Below, piece by piece: positions 7,582-14,546 of a stretch of DNA of 21,740 bases. Each line of letters opens with the position of its first letter. Positions within the stretch are counted from its first letter, which is position 1. A program made the translations under genes and the position numbers. The stretch is from a virus. The notes beneath the pieces were generated by a model that was given only the letters and a program-made list of their open reading frames with translations, searched no databases and was not told the DNA's origin. The stretch spans positions 1 through 21,740 of the IMG/VR virus record IMGVR_UViG_3300009128_000731. The stretch is one strand, 5' to 3'.

Positions 7582-9843
7582 TCACACCTCCGCGAACGGG
7601 TTCCGCAGGTACGCCTTGCTGGGCTGCATCGCTGCGATCTTTGCGCTGTACGGGTCCGCCCCTGTGCGGATCGCCTCCTGCTGGGCCGCGTACGTGGTCC
7701 GGTTGTTCACCTGCTGCACCACCGTCAGCTGCTCGCGGCCACCAGCGGCCACCCCGCGGTTCAGGTCGTTCACCCGCTGCTCGCCCAGCGCCCTGGTGGC
7801 CTGCTTGGTCAGCACGCTCTCACCCTGCTGGAGGGTCGCCGGGATCTCGTCCTGGCGGATCACACCGCCCGCGTGGAACTTGCTGTTGAACTCAGCCTCA
7901 GCCGCTCCGATGGTGGCCAGGAGCCCCACCATCTCACCGATGGCCACACCCACCGCGGCCAGCCCCGACTTCCAGTCCTGCTCGCTGCTCGCCCAGGTCG
8001 CAGCCGCCTGCACCATGGCCACCGTGGTACTGGCGAGCGCTCCAGCCACGGCCACAGCGAACTGAGCCCGCACCGCGTCCTCGTACGCCTTCGTACCCTC
8101 AGCGGACTTGGCCATCGCCAGATCGGTGATCGCGCTGATGTTGTCGAACGCGCCCTGAGTCAGCCCGTTCATGGCACCGCTCACCGCCCCCAGCTCCTCC
8201 AGGAACCCCTCCACCTGCGCGTGCCAGTGGGTCAGCGTGGCCTCACTGATGTCCGTCACCCCCTGCTGGTGACCGCTCCAGATCGCCTCAGACTCGTCCA
8301 CCACGCGCTCCACGCTGGGGATGTAGCCTTCCCACGTGGTGCGCCACACCTCAGCCATGGCCTCAGCGTGCTCCTGGGCCTGCTGCTGCAGCTTCTTCAG
8401 CAGCTCCTTCTGGGCCTTCTCCAGCGCCCTGGACTGCTTGCCAGATTCCTTCTGCACAACCTCGGTGCTGCTCTCCCATGCCCTGCGGTACTCGGTCACG
8501 ATCGCTGCAGCGTACAGCTCCAGATCGCTCTGCACCGCGGCCGGGCTGGGAGCCCCCATGGCATCCATCAGAGCCTGCCAGTCCTCCACCAATCGGGTGC
8601 CGTCCAGCACCGCCTGCACGATCGCCTGCTCCATGTCCTGGAACGAACTGGCCATGTCATCAGCTGCTGCCTCGGTGGGGCGCGTCATCCGCACGATCTG
8701 CTGCTCCAACACCTCGAACCGATCAGCGCCCGTCCCCACAGCGTCCAGCGTGTCCAGCAGCTCCTGATGCTCCAGGATGCCAAACGACTTGGCCGCCTGA
8801 GCGGCCATGGAGCGCGCAGCCTCGGCCATCATGTTCGTCTGCTCGACTGCCACCCCCACAGCCTCAGAGAAGCCCTCCACCACAGGCTCGGCGTCCCCGA
8901 ATTCCTCAGCCGTCTCGCCCAGCCGCTGGTTCAGCTTGCCCAGCGCCACCACGTTGTCGTCACTGTGCGCCACCAGCCCCGTCAGGAAGTTGAGCGTGGC
9001 CGTGAGCCGCGGAATCAGGGGCTCCAGAGCTGCCGACCGGAACGAGCGCCACGCCTGTTGCAGCAGGTACACCGCGTCAGCCAGCGCCTCAGCCTCCTTC
9101 GCCGTCTCGTTGCTGATGATTCCAGCCTGCTCGATCAGCTTGAAACTCTCCTGGAACGGCTCGCGACCCTTGGCGAAGCTGTCCACCATGGCGCGGCCAG
9201 CGCGACCCATCAGATCAGCCGCAACAGCCGTCTGAGCCGCACGATCCCCCAGCGTGGCGATACCGTCCGCCACCGCCAGCAGCCGCTCATCCACGTCAAG
9301 CTCAGCCAGATCCCGCGCGTCCAGCCCCATGCGTGCGAGCTGATCCGCTGCCGCGCCACCCTTGGTCCGCGCGTCATCGATCTTCCGGTTGAGGTTGATC
9401 AGCGCCATCTCAGCTCTGGCGCTGCCATCGGTCATCAGGTCCAGAGCGCCCTGCACCTTCTGGAAATCCTCAACGCTGGCGCCCACAGTGGCCGCACGCT
9501 TGGCTACCAGATTCACCTCGTCCGCGAACTCGATGGTTTCGTGCACCACTGCAGCCACCGCAGCAGCCGCAGCAGCCGCAGCCACCGCTACCTTTTTCCA
9601 GGTGATCGTGAGCGTGGCGCCCGCAGCCTCACCGATGTCCCCAGCGTCCTTGGTCTCTTCCCCCATGTCCCCAAGGGCGTCCCCAGCGTCATCGGCCGCG
9701 TCCTTGGCATCGTTCAGCCCTGCGGTGGTGCTCTCCCCCAGCTCCTCAGACTTGGCGATCGTTCGATCGATCTCCTCGTTCGCCTGACGCAGCGACTGCA
9801 CGAACGAGCTGATGTCCAGCTCCCACCGAAATTGCTCAGTCAT
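7582..9843 (-). CDS. Tail tape measure protein
   Basis: This 753-residue protein should set tail length and occupy the tail lumen. It begins at ATG 9843, which overlaps the stop of the chaperone extension (TGATG). Evidence: it is by far the longest Ala/Glu/Gln-rich, mainly helical protein. It has an alanine-rich hydrophobic segment VAVAAAAAAAAVAAVV at about 85-100, long coiled-coil stretches (SRALEKAQKELLKKLQQQ), and a C-terminal block with FHAGGVIRQDEIPATLQQGE starting at residue 656, which is typical of the end of tape measures. It sits directly after the chaperone pair, as in nearly all siphoviruses. At about 1.5 angstrom per residue the tail would be near 110 nm. No lytic domain is seen inside it. 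Confidence 0.9.
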   Translation of the reverse strand: MTEQFRWELDISSFVQSLRQANEEIDRTIAKSEELGESTTAGLNDAKDAADDAGDALGDMGEETKDAGDIGEAAGATLTITWKKVAVAAAAAAAAVAAVVHETIEFADEVNLVAKRAATVGASVEDFQKVQGALDLMTDGSARAEMALINLNRKIDDARTKGGAAADQLARMGLDARDLAELDVDERLLAVADGIATLGDRAAQTAVAADLMGRAGRAMVDSFAKGREPFQESFKLIEQAGIISNETAKEAEALADAVYLLQQAWRSFRSAALEPLIPRLTATLNFLTGLVAHSDDNVVALGKLNQRLGETAEEFGDAEPVVEGFSEAVGVAVEQTNMMAEAARSMAAQAAKSFGILEHQELLDTLDAVGTGADRFEVLEQQIVRMTRPTEAAADDMASSFQDMEQAIVQAVLDGTRLVEDWQALMDAMGAPSPAAVQSDLELYAAAIVTEYRRAWESSTEVVQKESGKQSRALEKAQKELLKKLQQQAQEHAEAMAEVWRTTWEGYIPSVERVVDESEAIWSGHQQGVTDISEATLTHWHAQVEGFLEELGAVSGAMNGLTQGAFDNISAITDLAMAKSAEGTKAYEDAVRAQFAVAVAGALASTTVAMVQAAATWASSEQDWKSGLAAVGVAIGEMVGLLATIGAAEAEFNSKFHAGGVIRQDEIPATLQQGESVLTKQATRALGEQRVNDLNRGVAAGGREQLTVVQQVNNRTTYAAQQEAIRTGADPYSAKIAAMQPSKAYLRNPFAEV

Positions 9844-10127
9844 CAGTCACCTCCAAGCCACCAATCCAGGGCCGCATCGGTCGCCCCGCCCTGTTTCATC
9901 TGCCGCTTCACCCTGGCCAGCCCGCGCCCCTTCGCTGGTGAGCGCTTGCCAGCCTTCAGCAGCTCCAGCTCCAGGCCATCGTTCAGCCCGCTCCCCAGCA
10001 GCTGGAACCTCAGATCCTCACCACGCGCCAGCAGCACCTCGCGGTACGCCAGCACGTCCACTTGCTCGCGCCTGGGCAGCTGGTACAGCGCGTGAGCTGA
10101 CCCCAGCAGGTTCAACCCCACGTCCAC
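9843..10127 (-). CDS. Tail assembly chaperone extension (gpT-like), probably made by -1 frameshift
   Basis: The 94-codon reading frame from GTG 10127 has no ribosome site: the nearest GAGG is about 18 bases away. The frame stays open upstream of 10127 without a stop up to the T-run at 10162-10166, where a -1 slip from the preceding gene would enter it. The joined product would have about 261 residues. The protein is basic in its last third (AGKRSPAKGRGLARVKRQMK) and ends in DWWLGGD, as small chaperone extensions often do. Its stop overlaps the tape measure start. By analogy with lambda gpG/gpGT, the fusion would hold the tape measure during tail tube assembly. Independent start at GTG 10127 cannot be excluded. 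Confidence 0.7.
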   Translation of the reverse strand: MDVGLNLLGSAHALYQLPRREQVDVLAYREVLLARGEDLRFQLLGSGLNDGLELELLKAGKRSPAKGRGLARVKRQMKQGGATDAALDWWLGGD

Positions 10128-10132
10128 CGCTA

Positions 10133-10627
10133 TCAGGTGCCCGTTGCCTCGGGCGGATCGGAAAAATCCGCGCGGGCGCTCGCCTCCTGCAGCTTGTCCC
10201 CAGTCACCACGCTCCCACTCAGCTTGCCCAGCAGCTCGGGCAGCACCGCCGTCACGAACGCGGGGCGGTACCCAGCACGGTGCAGCTCCTGCAGCACCTT
10301 GCGCCCGTACGGCACCAGCCGCCCAGCGTCCTCACCGTCAGGCAGCTCCGCCTCCAGCTCCAGCTCAGGGTGAGCCCAGCACAGCCCCACAGCCGCGCCC
10401 CCCAGGGTCCACAAGCCCTTGGTCTTGCGCAGCAGCTCGGCGGGCAGCGGGCCCCCCTCGCGGGAGCCCTTGGCGAAGTCGCCCAGCCCCGCCTCGTCAA
10501 ACAGGGTCAGCAGGTCGAGCGCGTCCAGCGGATAGGGCACCTCGAAATGGTGCTGCTCACCATCGATCTGGAGCTGAAACAGGTTAGCGTTCTGGCCGCT
10601 GGTCAGCGGCTCCTGGCGTGTCCTCAT
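10133..10627 (-). CDS. Tail assembly chaperone (gpG-like)
   Basis: This 164-residue protein starts at ATG 10627 with GGAGG six bases upstream. A longer frame to 10702 adds residues without a ribosome site. It is mixed in character, with an N-terminal strand-rich part (ANLFQLQIDGEQHHFEV) and helical segments (LDALDLLTLFDEAG, PYGRKVLQELHRAGYRP). No enzyme motif is present. Sequence identity alone would not name it. Position and size do: it lies between the tail tube gene group and the tape measure, and its last codons carry a slippery T-run with a hairpin behind it. In siphoviruses this slot holds the chaperone that coats the tape measure before the tube polymerises. Confidence 0.75.
   Translation of the reverse strand: MRTRQEPLTSGQNANLFQLQIDGEQHHFEVPYPLDALDLLTLFDEAGLGDFAKGSREGGPLPAELLRKTKGLWTLGGAAVGLCWAHPELELEAELPDGEDAGRLVPYGRKVLQELHRAGYRPAFVTAVLPELLGKLSGSVVTGDKLQEASARADFSDPPEATGT
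10139..10168 (-). promoter_or_regulatory. Candidate -1 ribosomal frameshift site
   Basis: Reading the minus strand in the chaperone frame, GAT TTT TCC gives five T in a row (10162-10166). Five bases after TCC follows a perfect 5-base-pair hairpin GCCCG-AGGCAA-CGGGC (10139-10154). The -1 frame then reads Phe, Arg, Ser and so on into the downstream chaperone frame with no stop. The heptamer is T TTT TCC. The P-site tRNA re-pairs perfectly but the A-site codon does not, so it is not a textbook X XXY YYZ site. Confidence 0.55.
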
Positions 10628-10652
10628 GCTGTCCTCCCTTTCCAGGGGGTGG

Positions 10653-10666
10653 GGGGCCGCAGCCCC
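10653..10666 (-). other. GC hairpin in front of the chaperone gene
   Basis: A 5-base-pair stem GGGGC-CGCA-GCCCC lies between the 87-residue gene and the ribosome site of the chaperone gene (gap 10628-10698). It has no U-tract, so it may stabilise or partly attenuate the transcript rather than end it. Confidence 0.3.
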
Positions 10667-10698
10667 TCCTATTTCGTGGTGGGTATTGGCGCTGTGCC

Positions 10699-10962
10699 TC
10701 ACCCGCCCTTGGTCTTGCGCTTGCGCTTGGCCTTCGGTTTGGGGGGCTCCTCAGCCTCCAGCGGCACCAGCTCGGGCACGCCGTCCAGCTGCTGCTTGAT
10801 CACAGCCAGCGCAGCCAGCGAGCGCTTGATCCTGGTGATCGCGTGCCGCCGCTTCATGCTCGGACCGCTGGGGTTCATGGCGGTCCCCTGGCGCTCCAGC
10901 AGCTCCTGCAGGGTGCTCTCCAGCACGCTGCCCAACTCAGCCACCTCGTGCGCGGCCAGCAT
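10699..10962 (-). CDS. Small basic-tailed protein of unknown function (87 aa)
   Basis: I do not recognise this protein. It starts at ATG 10962, overlapping the preceding stop (TGATG). The first 60 residues are helical (LGSVLESTLQELLERQG, then MKRRHAITRIKRSLAALAVIKQQL). The last 20 are Pro, Lys and Arg rich (PPKPKAKRKRKTKGG), like a nucleic-acid or acidic-surface binding tail. A similar basic tail ends the protein encoded at 18530-19348. Coupled translation with the beta-rich structural gene before it suggests a tail or connector role, possibly in tube completion. A role in tail assembly is inferred only from location. Confidence 0.65.
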   Translation of the reverse strand: MLAAHEVAELGSVLESTLQELLERQGTAMNPSGPSMKRRHAITRIKRSLAALAVIKQQLDGVPELVPLEAEEPPKPKAKRKRKTKGG

Positions 10963-11504
10963 CAGCTCGCGTTCCCAGCCAGCAGGATCTCGATCGTCTG
11001 GTTCGCGCCCACGGCGCCCAGCCCCAGGATGTCGCTGGTGGTGTTCGTCACCGTCACCCCGCTGGGGAACACGCGGAACATGCTCCCACCCGCAGGGATG
11101 CGGTCCAGGTCGCTGTCAGCGGCCAGCCAGCCCTCGGTGCCGCCATCGATCCACGCGTCAGCCGCGCCACCGTTGTCAGTGCCACCACCCACCACCAGCG
11201 AGCCGGTGGAGCTGGTGTTCACGATGCACAGGATCTTCACCTTGGCAAAGTCCACGGGGCGCACCGTGGCGTCCCCGTCGTCGTCCGTCTCGGCCAGAGC
11301 CTTCAGGTCCAGGTTCAGGTACGCGCCGCTGGTGATGGTGGCCTCGTCGCTCCACACCTCGTCAGCCTGTGACGCGCTCGTGCCGTCAGGCCACGTCAGC
11401 GCCTGCTCGCACGTCGCGGGGAACGTCAGCGTCCCCAGGTCCATCCCCACGGTGCGCGTCACCAGCGCCCGCAGCGTCAGCCTGCTCTCCAGGGTGTCAG
11501 CCAT
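10962..11504 (-). CDS. Beta-rich tail/virion structural protein
   Basis: This 180-residue protein starts at ATG 11504 with GGAGGATGAGGAC upstream. It is nearly all beta strand with Thr, Ser, Gly and Asp turns (GALAT-type strands, ITSGAYLNLDLKALAE, FAKVKILCIVNTSSTGSLVV, ending TNTTSDILGLGAVGANQTIEILLAG). The FAKVK-I-I-N-T pattern with a terminal I-L-L-A-G strand resembles a group of phage virion proteins that I have seen next to tail tube genes, usually annotated only as structural. It could be a second tail tube protein, a tube decoration or a neck collar. It directly follows the probable tail tube gene with a 146-base gap holding a hairpin. Assignment to the virion is fairly secure, the exact role is not. 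Confidence 0.65.
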   Translation of the reverse strand: MADTLESRLTLRALVTRTVGMDLGTLTFPATCEQALTWPDGTSASQADEVWSDEATITSGAYLNLDLKALAETDDDGDATVRPVDFAKVKILCIVNTSSTGSLVVGGGTDNGGAADAWIDGGTEGWLAADSDLDRIPAGGSMFRVFPSGVTVTNTTSDILGLGAVGANQTIEILLAGNAS

Positions 11505-11519
11505 GTCCTCATCCTCCCT

Positions 11520-11535
11520 GCGGGGAACACCCCGC
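11520..11535 (-). other. Hairpin in the gap between tail genes
   Basis: The gap 11505-11650 contains no gene. It has a perfect 6-base-pair hairpin GCGGGG-AACA-CCCCGC immediately before the GGAGG of the next gene, and a 12-base perfect palindrome TGGAGCGCTCCA at 11578-11589. Neither has a U-tract. They may tune the ratio of the tail tube and the following gene. Confidence 0.35.
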
Positions 11536-11650
11536 CAGAATCGTTGTCAGGGCACCCCAGCCAGCCGCTGAGCCCCGTGGAGCGCTCCAGGTGCGCATGC
11601 ACCCGCCCGAACACCCCACGCGCGTCAGAGGCGCGCTCAGGCGCTCAGGC

Positions 11651-12151
11651 TCAGCTCACCACCGTCGGCCGCACCGCGTAGCTGGTGAACGAAATGCTCA
11701 CCGTGTCAGGGTCGCCCTCGCTCAGCGAGCCGCTCACGTGGCAGTACGGCACCGTGATCACGTGATTGCTCGCGTCCCCATGAGACACGCCGTCGATCGT
11801 CCACCGGAGCGTGAGCGAGAACACCTCTCCGTTGGCGCCCATGGTGCTGACCCAGTTGCTGCCCACGTCGCCGCTCTGCAGCAGGAGTTCCTCCAGCGTC
11901 GCGTACGCCGCATCGCTCAGATCCCGCAGGTACGCCGTGAAGCTCCCCGTCATGGGCTGGTCGTCCCCGTACCGGATCGCGGGCGGGCTCGTGATCACTC
12001 CCCGGTCCAGGAACAGGCTGACCGCCTCCTCGGGGATGTTCAGGGTGAAGTCACCCGCCTCGAAGGCCACGGTAAGCGTGTTCGCCGCTCCGTTGTCCTC
12101 GAACGTCAGGGTGCCGTCTCGCTTGGTCTTGACGATCGTGCTGATGGCCAT
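11651..12151 (-). CDS. Major tail tube protein
   Basis: This 166-residue protein starts at ATG 12151 with GAGAGGAGG seven bases upstream. The pattern GTLTFEDNGAANTLTVAFEAG at the N-terminus (split by turns), LDRGVITSPPAIRYGDDQPMTGSFTAYL in the middle and an all-beta fold fit the tail tube subunits of many siphoviruses, in which hexameric rings stack around the tape measure. Size is normal for the family. It lies after the neck genes and before the chaperone pair, exactly where the tube gene is expected. The start is supported by spacing. The tube would be built from this protein, with the 180-residue neighbour as a possible second component. Confidence 0.75.
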   Translation of the reverse strand: MAISTIVKTKRDGTLTFEDNGAANTLTVAFEAGDFTLNIPEEAVSLFLDRGVITSPPAIRYGDDQPMTGSFTAYLRDLSDAAYATLEELLLQSGDVGSNWVSTMGANGEVFSLTLRWTIDGVSHGDASNHVITVPYCHVSGSLSEGDPDTVSISFTSYAVRPTVVS

Positions 12152-12164
12152 GCTTGGCCTCCTC

Positions 12165-12608
12165 TCAGATCAGGTTGCGCAGCTCAGCGCGCACCACGTC
12201 AGCCAGCCGGGCCTCCAGCTTGGCAATTTCGGTCTTGAACACCTTGTCCGCGTCCTCCAGGCACTGACCCGTGTCAGCCCCTGGGAAGTGCACGTACTCG
12301 GCGTAGTCCACGTCGTTCTCCAGCGTGATGCTGATCTGCTGGATGTTCGTGCGGGGAACGTCCGTCCAGCTCTCACCGCTCAGCCCGGTCGACTTGCTCG
12401 GGCCAGTCACCCCAGCAGGGGCGTGCCCCGCCAGCTTGTTCACCCACGTACCGCCCCGCGCGATCTCGTCCCTGATGGCGTGGCTTGCCTCGTCCACCAG
12501 CGGGCGCAGCTTGGGGATCAGCTCGGCCATGATCACCTCAGCTCCGGTGATCGGCTGAGCGCGCCCCTCGCGGGTGCCCGTCAGTACCAGCCCGCCCTTG
12601 ACGGCCAT
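12165..12608 (-). CDS. HK97-gp10-like neck protein
   Basis: This 147-residue protein starts at ATG 12608, where TGATG joins it to the previous stop. The segment IMAELIPKLRPLVDEASHAI forms an opening helix. Later, GLSGESWTDVPRTN and DVDYAEYVHFPGADTG (about residues 100-115) match the YA-x-YVH/EFG signature of the HK97 gp10 group, which joins the head-tail connector to the tail. The end is a charged helix (KTEIAKLEARLADVVRAEL). It lies directly before the tail tube gene. I rate the family as likely because of the YAEYVHF element and position. Alternative: another tail-completion protein of similar size. Confidence 0.65.
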   Translation of the reverse strand: MAVKGGLVLTGTREGRAQPITGAEVIMAELIPKLRPLVDEASHAIRDEIARGGTWVNKLAGHAPAGVTGPSKSTGLSGESWTDVPRTNIQQISITLENDVDYAEYVHFPGADTGQCLEDADKVFKTEIAKLEARLADVVRAELRNLI

Positions 12609-12907
12609 CAGAACCAAGCCTCCTCAGCGAAGTCGAACGCGTCCTCCAGCTCCTCAGTGGCCTCGATGCCCACGTCATCCACCAGGGCCGCAGGGCCCAC
12701 AGCAGCAGCACCAGCCACGGCAACAGCCTTGCGCCAGTCCACGCGGCTCAGCAGCTGCTCGTCAGCCGCCTCTGGCACCGCCTCGCGCAGGGTGTCAGCC
12801 TCGCGCTGGATCGCCCGTCGCTGTGACGCCTGCACCTCGGGCAGCAGCTGCTCCACCAGGGCACGCACGTCCACAAGCAGGTTCCCACTGGTGAACCCCA
12901 CGCTCAT
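12608..12907 (-). CDS. Small helical protein in connector region (99 aa)
   Basis: I do not recognise this protein. It starts at ATG 12907, overlapping the upstream stop in ATGA. It is acidic and helical (VDVRALVEQLLPEVQASQRR, EATEELEDAFDFAEEAWF) with an Ala/Val-rich central stretch (KAVAVAGAAAVGPAALVDD, about 62-80) that is only weakly hydrophobic. The longer frame to 12970 has no ribosome site. It lies between the terminator-like and gp10-like genes, all coupled, so it is probably part of head-tail joining. Its size would suit a head-closure or tail-completion protein, but no motif shows this. Confidence 0.6.
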   Translation of the reverse strand: MSVGFTSGNLLVDVRALVEQLLPEVQASQRRAIQREADTLREAVPEAADEQLLSRVDWRKAVAVAGAAAVGPAALVDDVGIEATEELEDAFDFAEEAWF

Positions 12908-13359
12908 GGCGTCACCCCAGGAAGCGACCAATCCAGCGCCATGCTGAACAGCACGCTGATGAACAGCCACTCGCCCAGCGGGTGCAGCGTGCGCGTGGTG
13001 CTCACGTGCACGGGGCGCGAGTACAGCAGCGGATCACGGTTCCGCGTGTTCCACGCCGCCACCACCGCCTCCTCGTCCTTGTAGCTCTGCACCGTCGTTG
13101 CCCGCTGGTCACGGGGGTCCAGCCGGTACGCCACCAGCAGCAGAGCGCTCACGTCCTTGCGGTCACGTCTTCCAGGCTGGCTGCGGTACTTCCGCGGGTC
13201 CGTCACCTGCAGCGTCAGCGTGAACGCACGATCCTGGGCCAGCCCAGGCTCACGCGTCACGTCCAGCGCCTGCGTGGCCTCGTGCAGCCCGTCAGCAGCG
13301 CCCTCAGCCACGTCCACCAGCGCGGTGTGCAGCTCCTCCTGGGTGACCGCTGTGCTCAC
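12904..13359 (-). CDS. Tail terminator-like protein
   Basis: This 151-residue protein starts at GTG 13359, which overlaps the previous stop (GTGA) and has GGGAGG eight bases upstream. A GTG at 13368 is an alternative start. An opening helix (EELHTALVDVAEGAADGLHE) is followed by strands and the basic loop KYRSQPGRRDRKDVSALLLVAYRL (about 60-82, two parts), then a helix DEEAVVAAWNTRN. This alpha/beta layout with R-D-R before a V-x-V strand is that of lambda gpU-like tail terminators, which cap the tube. Here it precedes rather than follows the gp10-like gene, which is not the usual order. The assignment rests on layout and context. Confidence 0.55.
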   Translation of the reverse strand: MSTAVTQEELHTALVDVAEGAADGLHEATQALDVTREPGLAQDRAFTLTLQVTDPRKYRSQPGRRDRKDVSALLLVAYRLDPRDQRATTVQSYKDEEAVVAAWNTRNRDPLLYSRPVHVSTTRTLHPLGEWLFISVLFSMALDWSLPGVTP

Positions 13360-14105
13360 CAGTGCCACCTCCCAGGTACCACCGTGGCCATCAGCGCCTC
13401 AGCGCCTCGCTGCTGCTCGTCACCGTCAGGCGCGCCGTCCTCGTCGAAGTCGTACGTGAACTGCAGCGCAGCCCAGCTGTTCTCGTAGCTCTGGGCGTAG
13501 TGCTCAGCCAGCTTCTCGTACTGGCCCGAGCTGCTGGTGGACGCAGCGCAGTCACGGAACGTGTAGCTCAGCGTCAGGTCCAGGTGCACGCCGTACAGGG
13601 AGCCAGCTGACAGCACCAGATTCGGACGCTTGCCGTTCTCCAGCAGCCGCAGCTGCAGCCGATCCCACGCTGCGTCCAGGTAGCTCTGCGCGGTACGCTT
13701 GCCCGCGCTGAACCACGTCTCCAGCTCGCTGTGCAGGCGCACCATGTCCGCCTGCGTCACCACCGGGTACAGCCGCCGCAGCACCAGCCAGCACTCGCGC
13801 GTGAACAGGTACGTGCGCCCGTCAGGCATCACCAGGGACCACCGCACCTGCCAGAGCGTGCTCACGCCCTCGGTGGCTGGCAGCAGAGCCGCACCCACCG
13901 TGTACGTGGCCACACCATCGCTCACCGTGACCTCCTGAGCGTCCACGATGGCCGTGCCGTCGCCCTTCAGCAGGCTCACCGTGCCGCTGCTGGGCGCCTG
14001 GAGCTGGCCGCTGCGGTACACCTGCAGCTCCATCACCTGCTCCGTAGCGCGCTGCAGCATCTCGGGCAGCACATAGCGCGTGGCGTACTGGTTCTCCTGG
14101 GGCAT
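13356..14105 (-). CDS. Head-tail adaptor-like protein with extra beta domain
   Basis: This 249-residue protein starts at ATG 14105, coupled to the previous stop (TGATG). Residues about 25-115 are beta strands with Gly and Ser turns (GTVSLLKGDGTAIVDAQEVT, then VRWSLVMPDGRTYLF), like a small immunoglobulin-type domain. Residues about 115-240 are helical (VVTQADMVRLHSELETWF, SYLDAAWDRLQLRLLEN), as in HK97 gp6-type adaptors that bind under the portal. It opens the run of connector genes. The C-terminal DFDEDGAPDGDEQQ is an acidic, EF-hand-like loop without a clear helix pair, so calcium binding is only a thought. The added beta domain is larger than the family core. Confidence 0.6.
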   Translation of the reverse strand: MPQENQYATRYVLPEMLQRATEQVMELQVYRSGQLQAPSSGTVSLLKGDGTAIVDAQEVTVSDGVATYTVGAALLPATEGVSTLWQVRWSLVMPDGRTYLFTRECWLVLRRLYPVVTQADMVRLHSELETWFSAGKRTAQSYLDAAWDRLQLRLLENGKRPNLVLSAGSLYGVHLDLTLSYTFRDCAASTSSSGQYEKLAEHYAQSYENSWAALQFTYDFDEDGAPDGDEQQRGAEALMATVVPGRWHW

Positions 14106-14536
14106 CAGCCGATCGCTCCACCCACTGACGCCTTGGCCGCTGTCACCAGCTGTCCCTTGCGCCTGTAGCTGTCAGGGTCCTTGTCCAGCTCCAGCCCAGC
14201 CAGCTCGATCAGCGTCTCCCAGGCTTCCCGCGTGTGCTCGCGCTCATCATCATCAGCAATGGCCCGAAGGGCTGCCGCACGTCCAGCCGGAGCCAGCGAG
14301 GGGCGCCCTCGGTCATCCACGGTGTGCTCCACATCGAACGCGTACGCGAAGCGCTCCGGTGGCCAGTCAGACGAGTCCACGTCCACCAGCTCATCCGCCA
14401 GCAGCTCCACGCGGGTCTCACCGTCGTCGCTCACCACGACCAAGCCGTCCTCCAGCACAGCATCGAAGGGGAGCACCAGGGGCCTCCCCCCCTCGGTCAC
14501 CAGCTGGCCGCGCACCTTCGCCAACTTCACTCGCAT
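14105..14536 (-). CDS. Unknown protein before the adaptor gene (143 aa)
   Basis: I do not recognise this protein. It starts at ATG 14536 with GAGGAGG five bases upstream. The N-terminal half is beta (RGQLVTEGGRPLVLPFDAV, DGLVVVSDDGETRVELLADE) and the C-terminal half is helical and charged (GRAAALRAIADDDEREHTRE, AWETLIELAGLELDKDPDSY). No Cys, no membrane segment and no enzyme motif are present. Its stop overlaps the adaptor start, so it is probably made with it. A role at the capsid vertex or in head-tail joining is inferred from location only. Confidence 0.6.
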   Translation of the reverse strand: MRVKLAKVRGQLVTEGGRPLVLPFDAVLEDGLVVVSDDGETRVELLADELVDVDSSDWPPERFAYAFDVEHTVDDRGRPSLAPAGRAAALRAIADDDEREHTREAWETLIELAGLELDKDPDSYRRKGQLVTAAKASVGGAIG

Positions 14537-14546
14537 GCTGGCCTCC

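Noticed and set aside
3963-7889. A 1308-codon open frame on the plus strand opposite the tail-tip genes
   Set aside because: It lies antisense to two well supported tail genes, is rich in His, Pro, Arg and Val as expected for a mirror frame of GC-rich coding DNA, and has no ribosome site.
7576-10095. An 839-codon plus-strand frame opposite the tape measure gene
   Set aside because: Leu/His/Arg-rich mirror of the tape measure. No start signal and no known domain.
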